A DNA stretch of 64,000 bases, taken from positions 186,001-250,000 of the forward strand of contig JAIMKW010000005.1 in the NCBI GenBank assembly GCA_020692215.1, given 5' to 3'. This document shows positions 8,453-17,490 of this stretch, piece after piece. The translations under genes were made by a program, and so were the position numbers. The notes under the pieces were generated by a model. That model saw only the letters and a list, made by a program, of their open reading frames with translations, searched no databases and had not been told where the DNA came from. Within the stretch, counting starts at the first letter, position 1. Every line of letters starts with the position of its first letter. This DNA comes from Sandarakinorhabdus sp. (GTDB lineage Bacteria > Pseudomonadota > Alphaproteobacteria > Sphingomonadales > Sphingomonadaceae).

Positions 8453-9344
8453 CAGCGCGCAATTGACGGATTCGACCCCTTCCATCGCTGTCGAGGAACG
8501 CTTCATCCCCGTTCCGGGCGGGCGCGTCTTCACCCTGCAGTGGGGGGCGGGCCCGACCCTCGTTTTCGCCCATGCGACGGGCATGTGCGCCCGGCTCTAT
8601 CTCGCGCTTCTGGCACCGCTGGGCTCGCGGTTTCGGGTGGTGGCGTTCGATGCCCGTGGCCATGGGCGAACCGAACTTCCCGCGGTTCCCGGCGACATCC
8701 CTGTCGACTGGCGGCTCTATCGCGACGATCTGCGCGCACTGGTGTCGGCGCTGGGCGGCGCGCCCGTCCGACTGGCCGGCCACAGCTTTGGCGCGACAAC
8801 GGCGTTCGAGGCAGCCGTTGAAACGCCGGGTCTTGCAAGCGCGGTCGTCATGATCGACCCGCCCTTCATTCCCTTTGACCATGTCGCCGGCTATCGGGAC
8901 CTGCGCGATTCCGGCGGGCACCCCCCCAACATCATGGCCGACCGAGCCGAACGCCGGCGCGGCCGCTTTGCATGCCGCGCAGAAGCGCGCGCCGCCTATC
9001 ACAAGCGCGGCGTGTTCGCGGACTGGCCCGACTCCGCTCTCGATGCCTACCTCGAAGGCGGCCTGCTGCAAGACGCCGAAGGGGTGCATCTGGCCTGTTC
9101 ACCGGGGTGGGAGGCTACCAGCTTCCGCGGTGCGCCCACCAGCTTCGAAGCCAGCATGCGCGCCTGCCGTTTGCCCTTCGTCATGCTGTGCGCCGGCAAT
9201 GGAAGCACGGTCAGCGCCGAAGACGAGGCCGTTATCCGCACGCTGCATCCTGAAGCCACTGTCGTGCGTTTCCCTGAAACGGGGCATTTCCTGCCAATCA
9301 CCCACCCTGATCTCGTGCGCCCCTATCTCGAGGCGGTGTCCTGA
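8436..9344 (+). CDS. alpha/beta hydrolase
   Basis: The fold is shown by the oxyanion region FAHATGMCARLY, the strand DARGHGRTE, the nucleophile elbow GHSFGA and the C-terminal histidine in ETGHFLPI. The substrate cannot be told; esterase- and lactonase-like members look alike. The ATG at 8436 has GAAGG five bases upstream and overlaps the transporter ATPase by 17 bases. A TTG at 8463 giving MTDSTPS is the alternative. It is co-transcribed with the polyamine transporter but has no evident functional link. Its 3' end overlaps the convergent methyltransferase gene by 22 bases. Confidence 0.85.
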   Translation: MCSCNDSAQLTDSTPSIAVEERFIPVPGGRVFTLQWGAGPTLVFAHATGMCARLYLALLAPLGSRFRVVAFDARGHGRTELPAVPGDIPVDWRLYRDDLRALVSALGGAPVRLAGHSFGATTAFEAAVETPGLASAVVMIDPPFIPFDHVAGYRDLRDSGGHPPNIMADRAERRRGRFACRAEARAAYHKRGVFADWPDSALDAYLEGGLLQDAEGVHLACSPGWEATSFRGAPTSFEASMRACRLPFVMLCAGNGSTVSAEDEAVIRTLHPEATVVRFPETGHFLPITHPDLVRPYLEAVS

Positions 9345-10105
9345 GGCGCCCGCCCCGACAGGAATAGAAGCTGCAATTCCACCGGCACGCGCCCATCCTC
9401 GTCTGCGCCTCGCGCAAACGCTGCTTCAGCCGCTGCCCAGCGCCGCGGAGTCGTCAGGCTGCGCGCACGCGCTGCAAGCCATCCGCTGTCGCCGTGGGCA
9501 CGCACATCGCGGGCCAGCGCCATCAGGTTGGAGACACGGATCGTCAGCGTGTCCACTTCCACCACGGGCTCCACAAAGCCCGCACGTTGCAGCAGACCTG
9601 CCGCCTCGGCCGGGTCCACCGTTGGCCCCAGCCGCGCTGCAACGCCGCCGCCACCTGCCACATCCGCGGTCAGGAAGGCCTCTCGCACGGCCCCCAGAGA
9701 CCAGCCTGCGGGAAAGGCTGCCATGAACCGCCCGCCCGGCTTCAGGGCCCGGCGGCACAGGATCAGGGCGCCGGGCAGATCGTTCACGCCTCCCAGGGTC
9801 ATCAGTGCGGATATTCGCCCGAAGCGCGCATCTGCGAAGGGCAACCGATCCTCTTCACACTGCACCCCGCCATGGGCCCGCGCCAGCGCCCAGCCAGGGT
9901 CACAGGCAATCGCGCCGGCTGGTGGTGGGAGCAAAAGGCCGATGCGCAGTTCCGGCCCATCGGCCGCAGGCCCCAGAAGCGTGGCGCGCGCCTGCAGTTC
10001 TGCTTCGATATGCGACAGGATCTGCGCACGGCCCGCAATCAGGCCGGCCGCCCGATCCCGCGCCCGGCGCCGGGCGCTTCTGTCAAAGGGTTCGAAACGC
10101 TCCAT
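9323..10105 (-). CDS. SAM-dependent methyltransferase, BioC/NDUFAF5-like
   Basis: The protein is about 260 residues and begins MERFEPFDRSARRRARDRAA, like alphaproteobacterial class I methyltransferases related to BioC and the mitochondrial complex I factor NDUFAF5. The central part has EEDRLPFADARFGRISALMTLGGVNDLPGA and ALKPGGRFMAAFPAG, typical of post-motif I and motif II/III regions. The glycine-rich SAM loop is degenerate: where a DxGxGxG motif is expected the sequence reads LRIGLLLPPPAGA. It lies back to back with comF, an arrangement common in this group. Conversion of malonyl-ACP to its methyl ester is one possibility, but I would not assert it. Confidence 0.8.
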   Translation of the reverse strand: MERFEPFDRSARRRARDRAAGLIAGRAQILSHIEAELQARATLLGPAADGPELRIGLLLPPPAGAIACDPGWALARAHGGVQCEEDRLPFADARFGRISALMTLGGVNDLPGALILCRRALKPGGRFMAAFPAGWSLGAVREAFLTADVAGGGGVAARLGPTVDPAEAAGLLQRAGFVEPVVEVDTLTIRVSNLMALARDVRAHGDSGWLAARARSLTTPRRWAAAEAAFARGADEDGRVPVELQLLFLSGRAPQDTASR

Positions 10106-10193
10106 CGCGCGCCTGTGCTCTCCGGGGCAGAGCCCGACCATGGTTCGATTCGGCTGATTCCGTTCGAGCCGAACTTGCTGTAGCATCCACGCC

Positions 10194-10997
10194 ATGGCCT
10201 TTGCACAAGCCCTTGTCGATGGTGCCGGCGCCAGCTTGCGCGGCCTTGCCGATATGCTGATGCCGCCTGCTTGCATGGCCTGTAAGGCACCAGTTGCAAC
10301 GCCGTTGAGCCTGTGTGCCCAATGCTGGTCTGCAATGCCGGCGATTGCCGGGGCGCGCTGTGAAAGCTGTGGAATCCCGCTTCCGATCGCTTATCAGACC
10401 GAGACGGTATGTCTTGGCTGCCTGAACGAGCCGCCCGATTTCGACGCTGCGCGCTCTCCTTTCCTGTATGGCGGCCCGGCCCGGCTGATGGTTCTGGCGC
10501 TCAAGAATGGCCGTGAAGCCTATGCCGGCCCGATGGCTGCGGCCATGCTTCGTGCAGCCAAAGGCATGGCTTGGCCCGGCCAGCTCGTCATTCCCGTTCC
10601 CCTGCATCGCTGGCGTATCCTGTCGCGCGGATACAATCAGTCTGCGCTGCTGGCGCGCGCGATTGCGCGCCAGTCGGGGGGACTTCTCGCGCTCGATCTT
10701 CTTGTCCGCACCCGGCCGACGCCTCGCAGCCAGGGGATGAGCCGCCCCCAACGCCAGCGCAATGTGAAGGGCGCGTTCCGCATTGCGCCGGGCAAGCAAA
10801 GCAGCCTGAAAGGCGCGCATGTCCTGCTGGTCGATGATGTGATGACCAGCGGTGCAACTGCTTCTGCCTGCAGCCGTGTCCTGCGGCGCAGTGGCGCTGC
10901 TTCAGTCCGGGTGCTCACATATGCACGGGTTGCGGCAACCGATGCGACACCATATCTCTCTGACAACACAGGTCAGGATGCACATGGCGAAGGTTGA
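10194..10997 (+). CDS. comF: ComF family phosphoribosyltransferase-like protein
   Basis: ComF proteins assist DNA uptake in competent bacteria. In most species the gene is a conserved partner of unknown detail. The N-terminus carries four CxxC pairs (Cys27/30, 41/44, 56/59, 73/76) for zinc. The C-terminal PRTase domain has the PRPP loop VLLVDDVMTSGAT (210-222) and the preceding RGYNQS and RPxxRSQ motifs. The 267-residue length is normal. The 3' end overlaps grxC by 14 bases. Confidence 0.93.
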   Translation: MAFAQALVDGAGASLRGLADMLMPPACMACKAPVATPLSLCAQCWSAMPAIAGARCESCGIPLPIAYQTETVCLGCLNEPPDFDAARSPFLYGGPARLMVLALKNGREAYAGPMAAAMLRAAKGMAWPGQLVIPVPLHRWRILSRGYNQSALLARAIARQSGGLLALDLLVRTRPTPRSQGMSRPQRQRNVKGAFRIAPGKQSSLKGAHVLLVDDVMTSGATASACSRVLRRSGAASVRVLTYARVAATDATPYLSDNTGQDAHGEG

Positions 10998-11241
10998 AAT
11001 CTACACGAAGTTCCTCTGTCCCTATTGCACGCGGGCAAAGTCGCTGCTGAAGGCCAAGGGCGTGGACTTCGAGGAACATGATATTTCCATGGGAGGCCCC
11101 GGGCGCTCTGAAATGCTGGAGCGATCGGGCGGCAGCACGACTGTGCCGCAGGTGTTCATCGATGGCCGGCATATTGGCGGCTCGGATGATCTCGCCGCCC
11201 TGGATCGCGCCGGGGGCCTCGATCCGCTTCTGGCCGCATGA
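10984..11241 (+). CDS. grxC: glutaredoxin 3
   Basis: This 85-residue dithiol glutaredoxin reduces disulfides with glutathione in the cytoplasm. It shows the active site CPYC (Cys12, Cys15), the cis-proline motif TVPQVFI and the glutathione-binding GGSDDL. The ATG at 10984 inside the comF end has AGG seven bases upstream, and its TGA overlaps the next ATG as ATGA. The comF-grxC-nitrilase-DUF1178 order is conserved in many alphaproteobacteria. Confidence 0.95.
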   Translation: MAKVEIYTKFLCPYCTRAKSLLKAKGVDFEEHDISMGGPGRSEMLERSGGSTTVPQVFIDGRHIGGSDDLAALDRAGGLDPLLAA

Positions 11242-12092
11242 CAAAGCCATCAGCCAGGCTGAAGGCGGGGATCGTCCAGACGCGGACGGGTCTTGACCCC
11301 TCTGCCAATGCTGCCGGGCTCGCGCAGGCGGCTGAGCGGCTGGCGGATCAGGGCGCGGACATTGTCTTCACGCCGGAAATGTGTGGTGTGCTCGATCGCG
11401 ACAGCAAGCGCCTGCTGGCAACGGCAGGGACAGAGGCCGAGGAACCGACCCTTGCAGCCCTGCGCGACGTCGCCAGGAGGCGGGGCATTGCCCTGTCCAT
11501 TGGCTCGCTGGCCATCCGGCACGATGCGGGGAAGCTCGCCAACCGCGGCTTCGTGATCGGGCCCGAAGGGGCCATCATCGCGCGCTACGACAAGATGCAC
11601 CTGTTCGATGTCGATCTCCCCAACGGAGATCGCTACCGTGAATCCGCAACATTCGCGGCGGGAGATCGGGTGCAACTCGCCGCATTCCCATGGGGCAGAC
11701 TGGGCCTTACCATCTGCTATGATGTGCGTTTTCCGCAACTCCATATGGCGCTCGCAGGCGCAGGCGCCGCGGTGATTGCCCAACCGGCGGCCTTCACCGT
11801 CCCCACCGGCCAGGCGCATTGGCATGTGCTGCTGCGCGCCCGCGCCATCGAAACGGGCGCCTTCGTCGTGGCGGCCGCCCAAAGCGGGCTTCACGAGGAT
11901 GGCCGCGAAACCTTCGGTCATTCCCTCGTCATCGACCCCTGGGGGACTGTTCTCCTCGACATGGGGGGAGAACCCGGAGAGGCGCTGGTCGAGCTCGATC
12001 TGGCGATGGTGGAGGAAGCACGCGCCCGAATTCCCAACCTTGGCCACGCCCGGCCACTCGCAACACCATCCATTGCGGAGGGGGCAGCGTGA
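11238..12092 (+). CDS. carbon-nitrogen hydrolase, Nit1-type
   Basis: The 284-residue nitrilase-superfamily protein has the full catalytic triad Glu47 (FTPEMCG), Lys119 (RYDKMHLFD) and Cys160 (TICYDVRFP). The DKxHLFDVD pattern is that of the Nit1 branch, whose studied members hydrolyse deaminated glutathione. Location directly behind glutaredoxin fits that role but does not prove it. ATGA and GTGA overlaps join it to both neighbours. Confidence 0.92.
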   Translation: MTKPSARLKAGIVQTRTGLDPSANAAGLAQAAERLADQGADIVFTPEMCGVLDRDSKRLLATAGTEAEEPTLAALRDVARRRGIALSIGSLAIRHDAGKLANRGFVIGPEGAIIARYDKMHLFDVDLPNGDRYRESATFAAGDRVQLAAFPWGRLGLTICYDVRFPQLHMALAGAGAAVIAQPAAFTVPTGQAHWHVLLRARAIETGAFVVAAAQSGLHEDGRETFGHSLVIDPWGTVLLDMGGEPGEALVELDLAMVEEARARIPNLGHARPLATPSIAEGAA

Positions 12093-12562
12093 TCGTCTTT
12101 GATCTGCGGTGCGGCAACAACCATGTGTTCGAAGCCTGGTTCGGCTCTACAGAAGACTATGAAGGCCAAAGCGCCCGAGGTCTCGTTGCATGCCCGATCT
12201 GCGATGATCGGGTGGTGGAAAAGGCTGTCATGGCACCAGCCATTGGCCTCAAAGGGAACCAGCAGGCCCACCATCTGGCTCGCAAGGAAGAGCTTCGCAC
12301 GCTTGCCCTGATGCAGGCCGAACTGGAGTCACGGTGCGACTATGTTGGCGACCGCTTTGTCGATGAGGCCCGGCGTCTTCATGCCGGCAGGAGCAGCGGC
12401 GGGCCAGACCGCACCTGCCCGAACGAAACTCCCTGTTCCGAACCAGCGCCGCAGCGCGGCATCATTGGTGAAGCAACCATCGGTGCTGCGCTTGACTTGA
12501 TCGCCGAAGGCATAGCCGTCGCACCGCTGCCTTTCCGCAGCCGTCACAGGGCAGATGCCTGA
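12089..12562 (+). CDS. DUF1178 family protein
   Basis: The protein (157 residues) starts MIVFDLRCGNNHVFEAWF and has a CPIC knuckle (Cys35, Cys38) plus Cys8, suggesting a small zinc ribbon, and ends with the family motif GIAVAPLPF. The start is GTG, overlapping the nitrilase stop (GTGA). Between the conserved RCDYVGDRFVDEARRLHAG and the C-terminal helix is an insert with two cysteines (TCPNETPC) that I do not recall as usual in the family. Function is unknown; close linkage with grxC and the Nit1-like gene suggests a thiol-related role. Confidence 0.88.
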   Translation: MIVFDLRCGNNHVFEAWFGSTEDYEGQSARGLVACPICDDRVVEKAVMAPAIGLKGNQQAHHLARKEELRTLALMQAELESRCDYVGDRFVDEARRLHAGRSSGGPDRTCPNETPCSEPAPQRGIIGEATIGAALDLIAEGIAVAPLPFRSRHRADA

Positions 12563-12630
12563 TAAACGCCTCGCCGCACTGCCTGCAGATGCTTGCGAAA
12601 CCTCCGGCCATATCGCATTAGGGCCCGCGA

Positions 12631-12707
12631 GGTCCCGTAGCTCAGCAGGATAGAGCGGCGGTTTCCTAAACCGTAGGCCACAGGTTCGAATCCTGTCGGG
12701 ACCACCA
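12631..12707 (+). tRNA. tRNA-Arg (anticodon CCT)
   Basis: The 77-nt cloverleaf is complete. The acceptor GGTCCCG pairs with CGGGACC, and the D-arm is GCTC/GAGC. Anticodon stem GCGGT/ACCGT encloses loop TTCCTAA, with anticodon CCT reading AGG. The T-arm is ACAGG-TTCGAAT-CCTGT, followed by discriminator A and an encoded CCA. Confidence 0.97.
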
Positions 12708-12840
12708 TTCACTTGCTACCATCGGGCAGTTCCAGGATTTCGCAAAATTCTCCCGGGCCTTCTGCAGGACTGCGGCGCCGGATGGACCGCGCAAATGCCA
12801 AGCCGTGACAGCATCGGCCTTCGGTCTTGATGCGTTACCG

Positions 12841-13308
12841 TCAGCTCAGTTGGTAGTGGCTCGCGGCATCGGCCGTTTCTCTTTGCAGACTGTCGCGGAT
12901 CTCCGCGAGAAGGGCTGCTTCTGCATGTGCGCCTTCGGGGATTGTGGCTGCGATTTCCTCGACTACCACGTCCGTAAAGCCGGCAAAGCATGCAATTGGA
13001 ATGTGGAGCGCAACACCATGATGCGGCACCGTTGTGCCCAGCACGATCGCGACTTCGACCGGGCGCTCGATCCACGTCATGATGCAATAGAGGACGGAGG
13101 CGATCATTTCTGCCTCCAGCTTCTGGCGGTGGCCAAGGCCCTGTTCCTCGAACATGGCCAGAGCTTCGGGAAAGCGCCGATAATAATGTTGCATAACAGG
13201 ATCATGCAGGTCGCCCAATTGCTCGGCCGCGCGCGCAAGTATGCTGTCCAGCAGGATTGCTCTTTCTGCTTGCACCTGTTGCTTGTTCGCCTGGACTTCG
13301 TTGTTCAC
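12841..13308 (-). CDS. conserved hypothetical, all-alpha protein
   Basis: The protein (about 155 residues from the GTG at 13308; a TTG at 13344 would add 12) is predicted to be mainly helical. It has phrases such as PVMQHYYRRFPEALAMFEE, LYCIMTWIERP and TTVPHHGVALHIP. The size, helical pattern and YYRRFPEA stretch faintly recall globins or helical regulators, but I cannot identify a heme-binding histidine with confidence. It is divergent from the gene at 13630 and faces the tRNA-Arg. I do not recognise its function. Confidence 0.65.
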   Translation of the reverse strand: MNNEVQANKQQVQAERAILLDSILARAAEQLGDLHDPVMQHYYRRFPEALAMFEEQGLGHRQKLEAEMIASVLYCIMTWIERPVEVAIVLGTTVPHHGVALHIPIACFAGFTDVVVEEIAATIPEGAHAEAALLAEIRDSLQRETADAASHYQLS

Positions 13309-13629
13309 CAGCAGTATTCCCGGCCTTGGTAGAGCGCCGCCCAAAGATCGGGCCGAACTCCCTCAGTGGCCTGCACATGAAAAGGTATCTGCACAAGACC
13401 CGGCCCGCAACCGGAAACGGTCAATCCGCGTGCCGGGCATCTGGCTTGCGGAGCAGGGATACGAAGCAATTCCTGACCGGCCATCGTGGCGCCCGCAGGA
13501 TGTCCCGACGTCAGCCGCCTTCGTCCGGCGGATTTCAAGGCCGTTCCAGAGGGCTGCACCCTGCATCCATGTCCAACCAAATTTCAGTCGTGATTCCATC
13601 AGGCGGGAAGTTGGTCTAGGACTGTTCCC
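13309..13629. other. intergenic, divergent promoter region
   Basis: About 320 bases lie between two divergent genes. Open frames here have poor third-position composition and no family features. A small inverted repeat (CCGCC TTCGTC CGGCGG region near 13515-13531) is visible, but no convincing promoter or operator. Confidence 0.5.
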
Positions 13630-14004
13630 ATGGTCACCCTCCTCTTGTCGGCCGTCGCCATTGCAATGCTCACGGGCCTGGCCTGGGCTATGGGGTTTCG
13701 CAGCGATCCCATGCTGGATGAAGCCGCAGCCATTGCCGAGGCAGAGGGCCGGATAGCCGGTTTTCGGGCGGCCTTTGTCCAGCTTGCCGAAGATGGCCGC
13801 GGCGCGCTGTTGCGGGATTCGGCAGGACGGCTCGCCATCATCATGCCACTTGGTGATAGCTGGCTGGTGCGCCGGATTCCAGCCGATGCCCAGGTTCGGC
13901 ACACACAGGGTGTGCTGCATGTGGCCCTGAACGAACCGCTGCTCCGCGATGCCCGGCTACCCCTGTCCCGAATGCCCGGCTGGCTGGAAGGGCATTTCGC
14001 GTGA
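13630..14004 (+). CDS. hypothetical membrane-anchored protein
   Basis: The 124-residue product has one N-terminal hydrophobic helix (LLLSAVAIAMLTGLAWAMGF) and a soluble C-terminal domain that looks mixed alpha/beta (GALLRDSAGRLAIIMPLGDSWLVRRI). AGGAC lies eight bases before the ATG. Its stop overlaps the GTG start of the hydroxylase gene (GTGA). No known domain was recognised. Coupling with a lipid-modifying enzyme hints at an envelope role. Confidence 0.7.
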   Translation: MVTLLLSAVAIAMLTGLAWAMGFRSDPMLDEAAAIAEAEGRIAGFRAAFVQLAEDGRGALLRDSAGRLAIIMPLGDSWLVRRIPADAQVRHTQGVLHVALNEPLLRDARLPLSRMPGWLEGHFA

Positions 14005-14900
14005 ACGTTCCGGATCCCGTCGCCATTGCTGTCCCTGCCTTTGTGGTGCTTGTGTTCGTCGAGATGTGGCTAACCAGGCGCCGTGGCATCGGCCGCTACG
14101 ACTGGAGGGATTCCGGCGCTTCCCTCACGCTGGGGCTAGGCAGCACGATAGCCGGCGGAGTGACGGGCGCCACCGTTCTGGCGCTGAGCCTCTGGGTTCA
14201 CCAGTTCCGCCTGTTCGACATCGGCTGGTCAATACCGGCTTTCCTCGCGGCCTTCATTCTCGACGATCTTGCCTATTACTGGTTCCACCGCACTGCCCAC
14301 CGGGTTCGCTGGTTCTGGGCCAGCCATGTGATCCATCATTCCTCCCAGCACTATAACCTGACAACAGCCTTGCGGCAGACCTGGACCGGCTTCTTCAGCC
14401 TGTCGTTCCTGTTCCGACTGCCGCTGTTCGTCATCGGATTCCCGGTGGAGATGGTGTTTTTCGCGGCGGGCCTGAACCTCGTTTACCAGTTCTGGATTCA
14501 CACCGAGCATATCGGCCGGATGCCGCGCTGGTTCGGGGCTGTGATGAACACCCCATCGCATCACCGCGTCCACCATGCCGTCAACCCGCGCTATCTCGAT
14601 CGCAACTATGCCGGCGTGTTCATCACATGGGACAAGCTGTTCGGCACGTTCGAGCCCGAACGTGCCGACGATCGCCCGCGCTATGGGATTGTGAAGGCCC
14701 TGCCGACGCTGAACCCGTTCTGGGCGGCCATTCACGAGTGGGCGGGCATCGCGCGCGACGTCCGTGCGGCTCGTTCCCCCAAGGAGCTGGCGGGGCGGCT
14801 GTTCGGCCCGCCCGGCTGGCAGCCCGACAGCGCCGGCGAGACATCGGATGCAATTCGCCGCGCCTGGCTGGCCGGCGCCACAGAAAAGCAGGAGGCCTGA
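14001..14900 (+). CDS. sterol desaturase / fatty acid hydroxylase family protein
   Basis: The 299-residue integral membrane di-iron enzyme has the three histidine clusters of the family: HRTAH (96-100), HVIHH (109-113) and HHRVHH (187-192). Four or more hydrophobic segments surround them. Members hydroxylate or desaturate sterols, fatty acids, carotenoids or hopanoid-type lipids. Bacterial substrates vary, so none is assigned. It begins with GTG overlapping the upstream stop. Confidence 0.9.
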   Translation: MNVPDPVAIAVPAFVVLVFVEMWLTRRRGIGRYDWRDSGASLTLGLGSTIAGGVTGATVLALSLWVHQFRLFDIGWSIPAFLAAFILDDLAYYWFHRTAHRVRWFWASHVIHHSSQHYNLTTALRQTWTGFFSLSFLFRLPLFVIGFPVEMVFFAAGLNLVYQFWIHTEHIGRMPRWFGAVMNTPSHHRVHHAVNPRYLDRNYAGVFITWDKLFGTFEPERADDRPRYGIVKALPTLNPFWAAIHEWAGIARDVRAARSPKELAGRLFGPPGWQPDSAGETSDAIRRAWLAGATEKQEA

Positions 14901-14903
14901 GAC

Positions 14904-16034
14904 ATGGCACGCAAGTTCATTGTCATCATGGCCATCCTGACATCGATCGTCATTGCGGGCGCCATCATCTGGCGACTCGCAGGCGACAGGCTGATGCGGG
15001 TGGCCTTCGTGCCTTCGGTGGAGTTCGCCAGCAGCGAGCTTGCGCCAGCGCCGGACTATGCGGCTGGCGAAAACTGGATTGCCCGCCCCGACATTCCTGG
15101 TAATCCCTCCTTGTGGGCGCCCGAAGGCTATTCGCCCGCCCCGCGCCCTGCGGCCGCCACCTTCTTTGTCAGCCCGACCGCCTTTCTGGGACGCGGCCGC
15201 TGGAACGCGCCGCTGGACGACCCGGAAACCAACGAGCGGCTCGACAGCTTCACCAGGCTTCAGGCCAGCCTGTTCAACGGCGTGTCGGATGTGTGGGTGC
15301 CACGCTATCGCCAGGCGACATTCGGCAGTTTCCTGAAGCCCTCGGCCGATGCCGACAAGGCGCTGGCGCTGGCCTATTCCGATGTGGAGCGCGCGTTCGA
15401 TGCCTTTCTGGCGGCCCAGCCTGCCGACCGGCCCATCATCCTGGCCGGCCACAGCCAGGGCTCCCGGCATATCCTGCATTTGTTGAAGGCACGCGGGCCG
15501 GCGCTGAAGGGCAGGCTGGTTGCGGCCTATGCCGTGGGCTGGATGGTGGCGCTCCCCGATGATCTTGCCGTGCTGCAGATGGACAGGTGCACCACCACCG
15601 AACAGCATGGCTGCCTTGCAAGCTGGCAGAGCTTTGCCGCCGATGGCGATCTTCCCGACGCCATGAAGGGCTATGCGATCGTGCGCGATCTTTCAGGCAA
15701 TCTGCTGGGCGACCGCGCCATGCTGTGCACCAATCCGCTGTCTGGTGGAGCGGGCGATGCTGATGCCGAGCGCAACGCCGGCACGCTGATCGGGGACGCC
15801 TTGCAGCCACGCCGCACCGGGGCTGCGTGCAATGCCCGCGGTTTGCTGCTGATCGCGCCGACGCCCAAGGACATCGGGCCCTATGTGCTGCCGAACGGCA
15901 ACTTCCACGTGTATGACTATTCGCTGTTCTGGGCGAATGTCAGGGCCGATGTCGAAGCGCGGCTCTCCGCTCTGGGGGCGGCACGCTTCGGGCAAGGTGC
16001 AACGGCCCCTGTCGAGCCGGCCGGGGCGTCTTGA
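14904..16034 (+). CDS. DUF3089 family alpha/beta hydrolase-like protein
   Basis: This 376-residue protein has an N-terminal membrane helix or uncleaved signal and the DUF3089 pattern: [15 protein letters not shown] early, VWVPRYRQA, the nucleophile elbow [10 protein letters not shown], and a late [17 protein letters not shown]3089 is an alpha/beta-hydrolase-like family with no known substrate. It is followed by ruvX with a four-base overlap (TTGA). Confidence 0.88.
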   Translation: MARKFIVIMAILTSIVIAGAIIWRLAGDRLMRVAFVPSVEFASSELAPAPDYAAGENWIARPDIPGNPSLWAPEGYSPAPRPAAATFFVSPTAFLGRGRWNAPLDDPETNERLDSFTRLQASLFNGVSDVWVPRYRQATFGSFLKPSADADKALALAYSDVERAFDAFLAAQPADRPIILAGHSQGSRHILHLLKARGPALKGRLVAAYAVGWMVALPDDLAVLQMDRCTTTEQHGCLASWQSFAADGDLPDAMKGYAIVRDLSGNLLGDRAMLCTNPLSGGAGDADAERNAGTLIGDALQPRRTGAACNARGLLLIAPTPKDIGPYVLPNGNFHVYDYSLFWANVRADVEARLSALGAARFGQGATAPVEPAGAS

Positions 16035-16513
16035 CGAGCGTCACCACAGACGCCGAGCTGTTCGCCGGGCTTCTGCCCGATGGTGGCCGGCTTCTGGGGC
16101 TGGATATCGGAACCCGCACCATCGGCCTTGCGACCGCCAGCGCGGACTGGCGCTTTGCCACCGCGCGCGACACCCTGAAGCGAAGCAAGCCCTCTGCCGA
16201 CATGGCAGCGATCGCCGCGCTGGCCGATGCGGAGGGCATCACCGGCCTTGTCATCGGGCTGCCGCTTTCGATGGACGGCAGCGACAGCGAGCGAACCCAG
16301 TCGGTCCGGGCGCAGGCGCGCAATCTTGCCAAGGCAACAGGAAGGCCGGTTCTGTTGTGGGATGAACGGTGGAGCACGGTTGCGGTGGAGCGCGCGATGC
16401 TGGAGGCCGACCTCAGCCGGGCAAAGCGCGCCGATCGGGTCGATGCCTTGGCAGCGGCGCATATCCTTGAAGGCGCGCTTGCCCGGCTTGCCCGTATCGG
16501 CACAGGGGCCTAA
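16031..16513 (+). CDS. ruvX: RuvX/YqgF, pre-16S rRNA nuclease family
   Basis: The 160-residue protein has the RNase H-like core: [12 protein letters not shown] with the first catalytic Asp25, [38 protein letters not shown] and the final [16 protein letters not shown]. YqgF in E. coli processes the 5' end of 16S rRNA and was earlier called a Holliday junction resolvase. The start is TTG overlapping the DUF3089 stop. It sits just upstream of pyrB, a common arrangement in this group. Confidence 0.94.
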   Translation: MTSVTTDAELFAGLLPDGGRLLGLDIGTRTIGLATASADWRFATARDTLKRSKPSADMAAIAALADAEGITGLVIGLPLSMDGSDSERTQSVRAQARNLAKATGRPVLLWDERWSTVAVERAMLEADLSRAKRADRVDALAAAHILEGALARLARIGTGA

Positions 16514-16524
16514 GGCCAGATCTC

Positions 16525-17490
16525 GTGAAATCTCCTTCCGCCAATCCTCCCTTTCCCCACCGCCACCTCCTCGCCATCGAGGGGCTGCAGCCCTGGGAAA
16601 TCACCTTCCTGCTGGATGAAGCCGAAACATGGGTGGAGGCGGGCCGCCGGACGCGAAAGCGCGATGGCAGGCTGGAAGGGCTCACCCAGATCAACGCCTT
16701 CTTTGAAAATTCCACTCGGACGCTGCTGTCGTTCGAAATTGCGGGAAAGCGGCTGGGCGCCGATGTCGTCAATCTGGCGGCGGGGTCCAGCAGCCTGAAA
16801 AAGGGCGAAACGCTGCTGGATACAGCGCTGACACTGAACGCAATGCGCCCTGATCTCATCGTGATCCGCCATGAACGGTCCGGTGCAGTCGCGCTGATTG
16901 CCGAAAAGGTGGATTGCCCCGTGCTCAATGCCGGAGACGGGCGCCATGAACACCCCACTCAGGCGCTGCTCGATGCCCTGACAATCCGGCGGCGCAAGGG
17001 CCGGATAGAAGGCCTTCGGGTCGCCATCTGCGGCGACATTCTGCACAGCCGCGTTGCCCGTTCCAACTTTCACCTCTTGGCGGCGCTTGGTGCAGAGGTG
17101 CGGGCTGTCGCTCCGCCCACCCTCATGCCCGCCCATGTCGAGCGTTTTGGGGTCAGCGCCTTCACCGATATGGACGCCGGGCTGGAAGGGGCAGATGTGA
17201 TCATGATGCTCCGCCTGCAGCTGGAGCGGATGGATGGCGCTTATGTGCCCTCCACCCGGGAATATTTCCGAACCTTCGGCCTGACGCGGGAACGGCTGAA
17301 GGCTGCGCGCCCCGATGTGCTCATCCTGCATCCCGGCCCGATGAACCGGGGCGTCGAGATCGATTCTGCCGTCGCCGACGATATCCAGCGCTCTGCCATC
17401 ACCGAGCAGGTGGAGATGGGGGTTGCCGTGCGCATGGCGTGCCTCGATGTCCTCACGCGGGAGCGTCGGATGCAGGGATCCGGGCAATGA
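16525..17490 (+). CDS. pyrB: aspartate carbamoyltransferase catalytic subunit
   Basis: PyrB condenses carbamoyl phosphate with aspartate in pyrimidine synthesis. The 321-residue protein has FENSTRT (60-66, carbamoyl phosphate site), [33 protein letters not shown] and the closing HPGPMNRG. It starts with GTG. Its stop overlaps the start of the dihydroorotase-like gene (ATGA). No regulatory subunit gene (pyrI) is nearby, which fits the ATCase class that pairs with a dihydroorotase homologue. Confidence 0.97.
   Translation: MKSPSANPPFPHRHLLAIEGLQPWEITFLLDEAETWVEAGRRTRKRDGRLEGLTQINAFFENSTRTLLSFEIAGKRLGADVVNLAAGSSSLKKGETLLDTALTLNAMRPDLIVIRHERSGAVALIAEKVDCPVLNAGDGRHEHPTQALLDALTIRRRKGRIEGLRVAICGDILHSRVARSNFHLLAALGAEVRAVAPPTLMPAHVERFGVSAFTDMDAGLEGADVIMMLRLQLERMDGAYVPSTREYFRTFGLTRERLKAARPDVLILHPGPMNRGVEIDSAVADDIQRSAITEQVEMGVAVRMACLDVLTRERRMQGSGQ

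Noticed and set aside
13257..13619. Plus-strand frame in the gap between 13308 and 13630
   Set aside because: Third-position composition is unlike neighbouring genes and no family feature was seen.
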